From Paraphoma chrysanthemicola (taxonomy: Eukaryota; Ascomycota; Dothideomycetes; Pleosporales; Phaeosphaeriaceae): 64,000 nt of DNA. Where the stretch lies: assembly GCA_020744225.1 (NCBI GenBank), contig JAGMWG010000012.1, forward strand, positions 682,001-746,000, read 5' to 3'. Below, one piece after another: positions 33,815-44,280 of this stretch. Each line of letters opens with the position of its first letter. The first letter of the stretch is position 1. The position numbers and the translations under genes are program-made. Under the pieces are notes generated by a model, which saw only the letters and a program-made list of their open reading frames with translations, made no database searches and was not told the DNA's origin.

Positions 33815-34318
33815 ATGCCCGGTGAGCGGGCATCGAGCGCGATGAAGCCAACGCCAGAGCCGTCTGAGTTGTGGAAGTCCGTAATCGAGTGCGAAAGTCA
33901 ACAAGTCCTTGTGCCAATTCTGCCTATTGTCACCCAGCCTGCGCCATTGACTACAATGTCTGCAGCTACCCAGCATTACCGACGCCTACCGCCTCTCGAG
34001 GAGAGCGTCAGCAAGGCTCGGTGGTTGATCACAGTGTACAATATCAGGAGGACGAGGTGACGGACGATTTGGAGGGTGCTGCAGCCGTCATGTCGTTTTG
34101 ACGCCATCGCCTGGTGCGTCGCACTCCAATATCTTCCGTCATCTGAACAAGACGTAATGCGACATGGTGGCGACACATCTTTCCTGACTCCTTGGCTGGT
34201 GATTACTGTCACTCTCAGGTCTTCGAAAAGGGGGTTCCCATGTCGCCAATTGTGCCATGGTACACATTTGTCCTTTTGTCCTGACGGTGTGAGATCTAGG
34301 ACGCCGGTTAGTATATGA
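33815..34318 (+). pseudogene. decayed fragment
   Basis: Overlapping plus-strand frames (33815-34060, 34076-34318) switch frame near 34050 (QYQEDEVTDDLEGAAAV in one frame, VALQYLPSSEQDVMR in another). Weakly protein-like. No family recognised. Confidence 0.25.
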
Positions 34319-34630
34319 AGCTCCCGCGAGACAGCAAGAAAGCCAGCGTTCTCTTACCTGAAGTTTGAGGTATTTAGATGATATTTCTTACCTTTGCTAG
34401 GAGATTGGCTGGGCAGGTGCTTGAACAGGCAACGCTGGAGCAGCCGCGACACGCAGATGCGATAGCACCCGCGACCACAGCTGTCCAATTGCAATACTAG
34501 AGGTTGAGTTTGACAGAAGCAAGGCAGGCCCTGTGAAAGCCTCAAGTCTTTGCGACAAGAAGACACTGCGTTGATTCGGATAGTGTCGCCGTCCTGCAGT
34601 CCTCGACGTTGACCGTGCGCGCCCACGAAA

Positions 34631-35131
34631 GCTTCTTACCTCGCCCCAACTGCCATGGAAACTTGCGCTTGATGCCATCGACGGCAACCTCTCTTCTCCA
34701 GAGCACTTTAAGCTAGACGGTCGCAATATCCATGATTGTGTCATCAAGATGGGCGACGAGGCAGTAGTTGACAGGGTGAAGGTCCGTCTCGTAGTCGAAC
34801 TCAAGGAACCGAAGCCGTGTTATGACGCTCGAATTTTTGATGGCCGAGGGAGTGAAGATGGTGTTTTTGCGCTCTCCACTAACACTCTGTCATATCGTCC
34901 TGGGCTGCTTCACGACGCCACAGCAGAAGCACACAATGTACAACGCACAAGCGCGGCTCTCAAGGCCCATCCAGAATACAGTAGTCGAACCAAGCATCAT
35001 GTATACACCAAGCCCAGGTTTAAATCCATTCACCTCCACTACAATTCCTTTTGGTTTCCTGCTGCGGCATTCTCGATTCCCCGTCTGAGCCTAAGGCGAG
35101 CCACAAGATATCATCAACCCCGCCGCCAAGG
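34631..35131 (+). pseudogene. fragment of the unrecognised island family (copy 2)
   Basis: Open from about 34631 (LPWKLALDAIDGNLS) with an internal ATG at 34749. The block HDCVIKMGDEAVVDRVKVRL then LVVELKEPK and GVFALST parallels HDSVVEVNDEAEVEGVTVCL, LVVKLEEVK and IFVLST of 21113-21427 on the opposite strand. The C-terminal third is low-complexity and unlike copy 1. It may be the 3' portion of a longer lost gene. Confidence 0.45.
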
Positions 35132-35724
35132 CTGAATCATGAAGCAAAGCAGTGCGCTGACTTCTAAGAAAAGAATCAGCTCCTCTTTTTCCGAGATATG
35201 CATGTTACCGAAAATTCTTTCCGACAAGATATCACGAGCACATAACCAGCTACAACGATCTCGGAGAGCTTCCAGAAGAAGACCTGTGACCTTGTCAAGA
35301 ATACAGAGCGGCGAATGTTCAAGTCGAAATACCGTGGTCTGAGGTCAGTGAGACAGCCTTAGATACGGGTCGACATCTGCGGGCTAGGACATACGCAAGT
35401 TGATAGATGCAAAATCAATCATATTCACATCTACAGTCACGACGACTTCAGCGAGCCCAGCTATTCTCGGAAGGTATTTTGCACATTTCTAGTGAGCTGA
35501 GCTACACTCTACTCTTCTCCGTCGTAGACACCCTATACAGTCGCGTCCAATCTCACCGACCGTCAACGTCGCCACTCAAGATGGTTTCCGACACGGGTAC
35601 GTCATAACGCAGCCCGGCCAAATCCATCTGAGTGGGCGACACTGGGCCTGCCTCGATCCCTTTATTCGAGGCATTCTAGCCGAGCGCTACACATTCGAGC
35701 GTTACGTGACGAGCTTGAGCATGT

Positions 35725-36450
35725 CTAAGCAGGAGCGAGAGAGGGTATGTCATCGAAGTCGGGTCGATCCTCAAACAGACCGACGGCACCACGGATGTTC
35801 GCGTATAGCTGATAGCGATCGAAGTCCTTGGCGCCCGTCAATAAGAAGTTGTCCCAGTCCATGGTCGACCAAATCGTCTCGGCGGCAGCGATGAACATGG
35901 CTTGGTACTGGCTCTGCCAACACTCCTGTTTGAAAGCCTCCTTCACATCCACAGCCTTGGCGAGCGGCTTGATGATGGTCTGCACTATCTCCATAGTCAA
36001 GCGCTGGGCGAATACGGGCGCGCGCTGGGCATGGTCGAGATGCGAGAACTCCGGCACGCCAGTGTCGTCGAAGGGCAGGTGGTTGATACCGATGTCATAG
36101 ACCTGTTGTGGATTAGCGGAATAACAAAAGCTGCCTGGAGACCCGTACTTACTTGTTGAACGAAATCTGCCGAGCCAAACATGCCTTTCTGGAGTCTGCC
36201 TTGGAGGTTTTTCGCGTCCTTCAGGACGGAGCGGAACTTGTAGCTGCTGGTGGGGAGGCGAGGACACAACCACTGATGCAGCGCATCCTCATCACGAAGT
36301 CGCGAAACACGACAGGACGAGCCTTGTGGGCGAAGGCATCATCACCGGCGGGTTCGGGAAGCTGCACTACTTCGTTATGGTCCATGTCAAAGTCGTTGCC
36401 GTACTGGGCGGCACGCGACCGAGAAGAGTTTGCTGCTTAGGTCGCGCTTT
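35725..36450 (-). CDS. hypothetical spliced protein with a likely 1-nt frameshift
   Basis: The main exon (35725 to about 36102) encodes VYDIGINHLPFDDTGVPEF through to the stop. It joins, across an intron with a GTAAGT donor and CAACAG acceptor (about 36103-36152), to an exon reading DEDALHQWLCPRLPTSSYKF and LQKGMFGSADFVQQ. Further upstream QYGNDFDMDHNEVVQLPEP and AFAHKARPVVFRDF are in another frame. One missing base near 36300 would restore continuity. No domain recognised. It may be a recent pseudogene or an assembly indel. Confidence 0.45.
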
Positions 36451-36540
36451 GGGCGTTATGGCCGAGCAGTGCAGTGGAGCAGTTCGTGTGATACTTACAA
36501 GGTGGGCGAGAGGGTTAAAGAGTCATTTAGGAGCGCAGTG

Positions 36541-37099
36541 AAGAAAGTGGCGGAAATAGCAAACGCGAGCCGCGAGCGTCACGTGCCGGGGCCCTACTAC
36601 AGAATAGCGCCTTTTCATTGTCTTGTAACGGGATAACAGTTTATATCGGGACACATTCACCTCGGAATTTGAGCTTGCAAAAGCAAGTAGAAAAGCGATG
36701 CCTTGCAGGTCAAATTCGAGCCGCGCTGCGAGCCGATGGCGATCCTCGCCAACGAACACTACAGGCAAGAGGTCCTGAGAGGTCCGGCGGCCGCATTTTA
36801 AGAATTAAAGGCTCATCAACGATTATCGCATGTAGCACATGGTTCACGGCCTATAAATGGTGAAGTACAAGAAGTGCAAGTAGGCTCGAAAGCAGACAGA
36901 GCAAGCCAGGGCCGCAATCAATTTGTTCCAAGGTTGGCAGCGAAAGCACAGGTACCCGACCCTGATGGCTCTCACGTGTAATGCTAGTGGCCTGCTTGGG
37001 TCTAGTGTAGTGGGCCCGCATCACATTCTCAAGTGGTCAGGTTGGTGGCTGCATCCTTCTCTTGTTGGTTCTTCTCGTCTGCTCATACAACACGTTCCT
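36541..37099. other. intergenic, right border of the island
   Basis: No gene seen; short frames only. It separates the last island gene from the 3' end of the Thr-rich gene. Confidence 0.4.
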
Positions 37100-40000
37100 T
37101 CATCGCCTCCCCGCCCCCTCAAACCACCTCTTTGGTTGCGTCTGCCTTGTTGAAGCCGTCAAGGTTATCGTCCATACACGAGTAGAAACACGTATTGAAA
37201 CACGCGTAGACACCCGGGTAATGGTAGACGCAGGCCTCGTCACCGTAGATGCTGGCCTAGTAACCGTTGAGCCCGCTCTCGTCAAAGTCGATGCCGGTCT
37301 CGTCACTGTTAAAATTCGCACCTGAGTGATTGTCGCAGCTCGGGCGGGTTGGGTGATGGTCCTTGTCACGGAGCGAACTTGCTGTGCCTGAGCACTGGAC
37401 GGACTCATAGTACGTGTAAAGGTTACGGTGCGAATGAATAGCCGCGTAACCACAGAAGTTGAGATTTTGGCAGATTGTGCTCCGGAAATGGTTCGTGTGA
37501 TAGTGCTAATTCGAGACTGGGTGACGGTGATTGGCTTGATGGCTTGTGTCTGAAGCACTTGTGCTGCCGGCGCCGTGACTGTAGTTGGGACCAGAATTGT
37601 CGAAATGAGGGTTGTGGTAGTTGCACCGTTTCTGAATATGTTGCGTATCGTCGTGCGGGTGCTGAACTTTGTCGATGTGAACAATATTATCCTAGTCGTT
37701 GCGGGGATATTGCTCGTAATAGTTGTGCTAGCCGTGATGGTTCTGATAAACGCATACGATATGACAAGTCGTTCGCGGAACACCGTAACAATCGAAGTGA
37801 CGGTCTTTGGTACCGCTCGAGTTGAGATGGAAGTGGTAGTGAGGACAAATGTAACGGCTGATGCTGTACGCGTGCGGATAACCGGTGGTATTGTCACAGT
37901 AGCAAATTGATAGTTGGTCCGTACTGCAGAAACCGTCGAACGAATTGTAGAGGTTTGGATGATGTACATCGTCGTCGCAGGGACCTTGAGTGTCGATACT
38001 ATTGTGGAAGTAGACATCACCCAGCTAATTGAAGTAGAAGTTATCGTTTCTCGGATTGTAGATGTCAAAACCGCAAAGGCAATGGATGTCGTCAGAGACG
38101 TCACGGTAGCGATATTAAGTGTCTAAACCGATTAGTTGACGAGCCTAATCAAGCATCAGATTGAACAGACCTGAGTTATAGTTTCAGTGGCTTGTGGGAG
38201 TGTGAGTACGCTGATCAATGAACTTATGCTCATGCTGGTGATAGTTTCTGGAAAGCAATTAGAATGAATATCTCCCCACGGGGCTGCGACCAAAAAGAGG
38301 TATCTATATGGCTACACATCTAACAAGACATCGAGTTAATGCTTACCAGTGACATAGTTTACAATCGGCGGAAGCTGAGTTGTCGAGATGATTGTTGCAG
38401 CCGGCAGAGTACTCAAGCTCGCCACAGTTTCGGTGGCTGATGAAAGTCAGCAAATGTTTGGCATATAGTTGGAATTGAAGTGTTCAAAGCGCGCTGGAGT
38501 AAACAAGTCTTACGATGACAGACTAGACAGCTACACATAAGGCGAACAGCCACACTTGATGGCTCCTTTCATAAGATTGGAAGCAGGACTTACTGGTGAT
38601 GGTGGGCATCTCAATTGTAGAAACCGAGGTTTCAGTAGCTGGATATTGATATTAGATGAGCGCATCGTGAGAGATTGTCGAAAATGTTCTTACCTGTCAA
38701 AGACTCCGTCACAATTTCTCGGTCCGTAGTCCAGAAAGTCATGGTTTCTGACCTGCGTCAGTCTTCATAGGCAGCGAATGGAGATAGCGTGCAACGCCAA
38801 AGAGCGAATTATGATGAGAGCACAGCTTAATAAACACCAACCCCCCGATTTCTCATTGGCTTGTGAAGAAGTGAGGGATGACTTACCGGTCATGTGGACG
38901 AATGTGGTTTCCGTAGCCATGACTCGTTCCGTCCTTGTGCTTGTAATCGTCTCTCTAGAATTGGAAATTTCGGTAGACACCCAAGTGATGGTGCTGGAAG
39001 CCGTCACGGTGTCGAAGATTGTTTTTGTGGTTGGAACATCGTTGTGTATTGTAACAGTGGTGGGCACGTCGTTGCGTATTGTAACTGTGGTGGGTACATC
39101 GTTGATCACCGTAACATTCTGCACAAGAGTGGTTGTGGCAGGGACATCTTCTCGGAGGGTAATTGTGCTCAGCTCGGTGAGGGTGCTACGAAGAATTTGT
39201 TAGCATATAGTCCTGACAGGATGCGCGGCTGCATTTTCGAGGGACATACCTTGTAACGTTGTGAATAAGTGTGGTACCAATCTTGCTGGTTCGAACAACA
39301 GTTCTACAAGAAATTAGATGACTGAAAGCTCTCCAGTCCACCATAACTCACTCCGTGGTGGGTGGCTCGAAAATGGTCATGGTCGAGGAGGTATTTCGTG
39401 TAATGGTCGGTCCGGTAACATAAACGGTTTCAGTCGTTACGTACGACGTCTTGAGTGAGATATTAGTGGCATTATATTGTTTGGGGAGAGATGAATGCTT
39501 ACAATAGTATTGATGTACGAGATTTTCGTTGATGTGCTATAGCGGCACGGGTTAGTTCCTGCATGGGTGTGGGGAAATACCTGAAAGCGAAAGCTTAATA
39601 TTCGACCAGACAGAATGAGCTCGAGAAAGGCAGCTACAGAGGCAGATGGAGCAGCTGGAATTCCTTTTTCGATTCAGGGTCCTGGAACTTTTCTCATATG
39701 TTTTGCGAGGTCGAACGATACTTGGAGTTGGCCTAAGGGCATCCGGAAAAGCGTTTCGCTGGGCTTGCGTCGTACAAACGAGCGGGATTTGAGGCGCCAT
39801 AAATAGGTCTTAAGTGGTTCCAGAATGGTAGGCATCTAGATCCGGGTACCGTGCGTTTGCGCTCTCATGTGCTTGAAACAGCCAGGCCCGAATGATACTG
39901 TACCTTGTGCCGTGCATGGCGAGCGAACAAAGAATGCTCAAATTGAACTGCTCAACATATGAGATGGACTTACGTGTTGACCGTATTTGTGGTTGTTTCC

Positions 40001-42540
40001 GTGACAGTGCTGCAGCATTCGTTAGTATTATACGAAAGCTGATCATAAGCTTGAGAGCACATACAGCGTGCTGATGAAAGTCTGGTTCTGAGTCTGCGTG
40101 ATCGGCTGCGTCAGAGTCTCGATAACGGTCTGGCTCACGAATATAGTGCCATTGGACGTGATCGTTGTTGGAACGTCGAGTGTGGTGGTCTGAGTCGTGA
40201 TCTGTTGAGGTTAGTATGTTCGAGCATCATTTTCGGGTCTTATCAGCAGTACCTCGGTGATGAGAATTGTGCTGTTGACCGTAACAGGCGCCGGAATCTC
40301 AGTGGTAATTGTAGTCTCCGTGGTCGTAAGAGTAGTTTGCTGTGTCGTAGTCTTCACGAAATATGTTAGCTGTCTGTAAGATCTTACGAGAGCATTGCAA
40401 GCTTACCACAGGATCCATAGTTTGCGTTGTGACAATGGTGTTATTCCTAGTCAGCGTCGAAGCCTCCAAAGTGGCAGTTTCGGTGGTAACGGTAGTTTCT
40501 TCCACATTTGTGTGGTAGTAACCGCTTCAGGTGTCACGAATACGGTACTACAAGCTAGATCAGCAGGAGAACTTGATTAGACAAAATTAGGGTTTTTTTC
40601 TTACCCGTTCACGATTATAGTTGAAGCCTCCAAGGTCGTTGTCTGCGTGATAAAGCTTGTCTCATTCACTGTCAAAGTGGACGCTTCCAATGTAGCCGTG
40701 GTAGTGGTTGGCTGAGTCTAGTACTCTGAATAGCTAATCCATTTGCGATATAGGATCGGGAAGACTTACGAAGGTTGTTCGCTCCGTAACAAAGACGGTA
40801 CCATTGCTTGTAGCCGTCTGAAGAGTGAATTAGCATGTCGCCGGAGTGTCATGGACTCGACTTCTTACAATAGTCTCAGGCGCCAGCGACTCAATAGCAG
40901 TAGTCGTGTAGCTGAGCGTGTTGTTGACCACTCGGGTGACGTAGGAAACCGCGGTAGTGGTAGTACCAATGTAGACAATGTCACCATCCGTGATAGCCTA
41001 AAATCACGCAGTCAGCCTATAATTCACGCAATAAACCATGCGCAGATACATACATCGCGTCCAAAGAACGGCCAGTCGACGACAGAGGTCGTAACGGTCG
41101 AAACAATATCGCGATCTTCCGTTGCCGTGGTCGTAGTGGTAGTTGCCTGCGTGATGGGAATAGCGAGATTGGTCGTCTGAATCTGGGTGAGCGTTGTCGG
41201 AGTAGTGACGAATTCAGTCGATACCTCAGTCAATGTTGTCGCTTCGGTCCGGGTTAGGAAGACAGATACCGTGCCGTTGACTGTAGTAGTCTCGCTAATC
41301 GTTTGAGGCTGTGTGAAGGTACTATTGGAGGTCAGCGGCTACTCAGCGAACTGATAGCGACCCCGAGCAGTTCAACATTGAGCAAGAGCAGAAAGTAAAA
41401 CGCAATGCACGGCGTTAGTATAAAATCCAAATGGGCAAGAAATTGAGTTCAGATAGAGCGCATCCATAGTCCAGAAGTCCAAATGGCCAGTATGTTGCGA
41501 GTCAAAAGTCCTAGGAATTAGCAAAGCAAGCCAAACGTCTACCGGTGGTCATGGGAGACGTCGCCGCAAAGAGTAAACCCAGCACGCTGTTGTGCCAAGG
41601 TGGTAAAGCATCCCGAAGAATGTACCGCGCAGAAGAAGACAAACAACCATTGAGAACGCGCATTTAGCAAGGAAGGATCTGAACTGCTCGCGTGCAGCAC
41701 AAGATCACCCTCGCTTCCAGACTTGTGGTCGACAGATACTGCAGCGCTGGCTAAATCGGGTATGTTGAACCGCGTCCCCTTGCCGCGCCTCGGAGAACCG
41801 CGCGTGTATCGCCTAATTCAGGAAGAGCAGATGTAACCGGCCTAATCTGCTAAAGCCTTGTATGCTCATGACGGATTCTTCCGTGGGCTGAGAAAGGAGA
41901 AAAGAAGGATTTTCACATACCTTGAAGCCGTAATGGTAGTGGTCTCTCTTGGCAGCGTTGAGAATGAAGTGATGGTTTCAGGAGGCGCCGTCGTCACCGA
42001 CTTGATAGTTACCCGCGGCAAAGTTGAAATAGAAACTTTGGTGACAGTAGATGTCTCTCGAGGAAGCGTTGAGATTGACGTAATTGTTTCTTGCGGCAAG
42101 GTTGAAAGTGCCGTAACCGTCTCTCGAGGCAATGTTACGGTCTCTTGAGGCAATGTGATGTAGGAGATCGAAACACTCGTTGTTGTGCTAATAGATACGC
42201 TGGTCGAGATGCTGACTTGGGTTGATGTGCTGGTTGCGGGGATTGTTTGTGTCGTAGTGACTGGATCACACGTTCCATATAGCGGATTGCAGTTGTCTCT
42301 GCCACAATAGGCTTCGCGAGGTGTATCAAAAGTATTCGGATTGCCACCGCAGTATCCGGATGTTGAGCAGCAGTTTCCCAGCTCGAAGCCCACACACGAG
42401 TAAACAGTGCCATCTCCTTTATCGCCACATGATCCGTCAGGGGTAAGAATGGTCGCGGTCGGTCGATAGGTCGATATTATGGTTGTAGTGACTACATTAC
42501 CACCGTAAATCGTGCTAACGGCGGAGTTGGTCGTGCTCAT
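37100..42540 (-). CDS. giant Thr/Ser-rich mosaic cell-wall-like protein with N-terminal CBM18
   Basis: A 5.4-kb minus-strand locus of many short exons. Exon 1 (about 41921-42540) has a hevein-type chitin-binding domain (CBM18): CGDKGDGTVYSC, GNCCSTSGYCGG, YCGRDNC and YGTCD, then TLPRET-type repeats. After an intron of about 600 nt come exons of 50-270 nt (about 41052-41324, 40869-40999, 40769-40819, 40605-40720, 40407-40548, 40253-40352, 40070-40200 and more). They are separated by short introns with GTAAG/GTATG donors that keep phase. Most carry an NGT[VI]F[VI][ST]-like module. The last large exon (to 37100) is Thr/Arg-rich with tandem repeats. N-glycosylation sequons and massive O-glycosylation potential suggest a wall or surface glycoprotein. 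I found no signal peptide at the first ATG, so an upstream exon may be missing. It could be two genes, split at 41325-41920. Confidence 0.6.
37182..37307. repeat. tandem repeats: three 12-nt and four 21-nt units
   Basis: Units of 12 nt at 37182-37217 encode RVST/RVSI on the minus strand. Four units of 21 nt at 37224-37307 encode TVTRPAS-type heptads. Both lie in the 3' exon of the Thr-rich gene and keep frame, so copy-number change would alter length without disrupting the protein. Confidence 0.7.
39036..39118. repeat. 30-nt tandem repeat, about 2.8 copies
   Basis: Units 39036-39065, 39066-39095 and a partial third encode the decapeptide NDVPTTVTIH/R on the minus strand, inside one exon of the Thr-rich gene. 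Confidence 0.7.
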
Positions 42541-43593
42541 AGCGGAGCTGCCTGGATTCTGCTCTCATTAGCGCGTAATTCTCGTTAGCTGCTCAGAAAT
42601 AGGCGGGCTCCTCTCTGCAAGCTCAAACATAGGAAACACAAAATCGGAGATGTTCGGTCTCCCATTTGTATCTGGATATGGTCAGTATTATGAATGGGCT
42701 TGGTTGATCACTTCTCCAACTGCATGGCGTGATTGTTTTCTATGGAAAGGCGAACTCGTGCTGTTCGTCTGCGTATAGTGATGCTTCCTGAGCCTAGACG
42801 AGACTGCACGCTGTATTCAAGTCGGACACTATTTGCATGAAAATTGACGATGTTCCACCGGTCCGAAAGCACGCTGCACCCGCTTGCTCCCCACGCTGTG
42901 GCACCTGGACTCTGGCGCAGACGCGCGACGCTACGCCCATTCTTCGGATTTCAGGCGCTTCCTACTGTATCTCATCATAGCTGCATCTCGACGAGACAGG
43001 CGAGTGCTTCGCGTCGCTTGCATGGAATGTGCCCATTGCTCGCACTGGTGCGTGCTTCTCCTTGCCTTGACGTCTGATCGATCGCATCAGAGCATGTCAA
43101 GCTGCGCGACGAATAAGTTCAACGCAAGTTGGACACGGTTTGAGAGCAGTGGCACAGGACACAGGAAGACGCCAGGCAAATAGGAGCTTGCAAGATTGAA
43201 GTATGAAGGTGAATTGACCCGCGTTATCGTGATCCACGTGGAAAGACTGCGCGGTGTGCATGTGTACGTCGGAAGTCGTAGCTGCACTATCGAGGTGCAT
43301 TGGGCGACGCATCGCAGCTGTGAACCTCCAAATAATGGACTCACATGCCAGAGGAGGATGGTTGTAAAATAAAGCCCGGACTGTGCTCGTACTCGGACCC
43401 TCAAAGCGAGTCATGCAAGGTTTTGCGTCACTTGACTTGATTGCAGTAAGAAGAGCAATGGATGGGTGGAGGTTCGCGGCTAGATCTTGCTTGACGCTAG
43501 TGCTAGAACGGAAATGCAGCCGAGGCACGGCAATTTGCAGCGCTACCGGCCTGACAAAAAGACCACACAGAAACAACAAAAAGTGCAAAAAGC
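42541..43593. other. intergenic between Thr-rich gene and tRNA
   Basis: Presumed promoter of the Thr-rich gene (minus strand). Frames around 43087-43588 show no domain. Nothing else supported. Confidence 0.4.
43583..43591 (-). terminator. Pol III T-run after the tRNA
   Basis: On the minus strand a TTTTT run begins a few nucleotides beyond the tRNA 3' end, with a second T-run about 10 nt further on, as expected for RNA polymerase III termination. Confidence 0.6.
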
Positions 43594-43665
43594 TAGCTGC
43601 TGCTCGTTTCGATCGAGCGTCCTCCGGGTTATGAGCCCGGCGCGCTTCCGCTGCGCCAAGCAGCT
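43594..43665 (-). tRNA. initiator tRNA-Met (CAT)
   Basis: Read on the minus strand the sequence folds as a full cloverleaf: a 7-bp acceptor stem (AGCTGCT with AGCAGCT), D arm GCGC-loop-GCGC, anticodon stem CCGGG/CCCGG with loop CTCATAA (anticodon CAT), a 5-nt variable loop, and T stem GCTCG/CGAGC. The T loop is ATCGAAA, lacking the usual TTC, which is the hallmark of eukaryotic initiator tRNA. Discriminator base A is at 43594. T-runs follow within 15 nt as a Pol III terminator. No intron. Confidence 0.95.
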
Positions 43666-44190
43666 TTGTGCTTGTTGATGAAGGTTTGCAAAATTAATAC
43701 GCTCATATACTTTAAAGTGTGTCTGCAGCACTTGTCTTCCCTTTTTGAAGCTGAATGCACTGGCATGAAAGGAATTCGGCCACTTTGAAGTGGGGACAGG
43801 GTGGGAGGTATGAGTCTGATTTAAGTGCACCCCCACCTTTTGTGAAAACCCTATTCAATTGGTCCTGAAGGCCCTCAAGCGCGATTGAAGATTCCACACG
43901 ACCTGCGTAAATGATTAAAGATCTACTAGACGTTGTTTCGAGTGCACGATTGTGGAAGCAATTCGTTTTGAGTCAGCCAGGCTACCGACAAAGAGGAGGT
44001 AACGGCAAAGGTCTCCCACGACCAAATGTATTTGTGGTGAACTGTTAGGCCAAGAGTAGAAGCACCTTTGGGCCAGACAGGGACAGATGAAATATCAGTG
44101 TTAACAAAGTCGCATGCCCACATCCTTCTACCGTTTGCTTCGTGGTGATTATACCAGAAGCGGCTAGCGCCAAACGCGCGAAGTGACGCG

Positions 44191-44196
44191 ACGCGT
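44191..44196. promoter_or_regulatory. MluI cell-cycle box (ACGCGT) upstream of CTF18
   Basis: A perfect palindromic ACGCGT lies 81 nt before the CTF18 start, flanked by further ACGCG-containing sequence (44173-44195). In fungi this box binds MBF and drives G1/S transcription, which suits a replication factor. Function here is inferred. Confidence 0.5.
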
Positions 44197-44256
44197 CGAG
44201 CTCGACATCTCCAACTCCAATTCCACCCCCATCACCACTTCCGACAGCCTCACATT

Positions 44257-44280
44257 ATGATGAAAGCCCCAATTCGATGA
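44257..44280 (+). other. 8-codon uORF overlapping the CTF18 start
   Basis: An ATG at 44257 opens a 7-residue frame whose TGA (44278-44280) overlaps the CTF18 ATG (44277-44279) as ATGA. If it lies in the mRNA it could couple termination to reinitiation. Confidence 0.35.

Noticed and set aside
34397..34804. 135-aa minus-strand frame
   Set aside because: Opposite the family copy at 34631-35131, which has a recognisable related block; this frame is Ser/Arg-rich without motif.
38778..39203. Plus-strand valine-rich frames opposite the Thr-rich gene
   Set aside because: They arise because Thr/Ser codon repeats read as Val/Gly on the complement; splice signals and the CBM18 lie on the minus strand.
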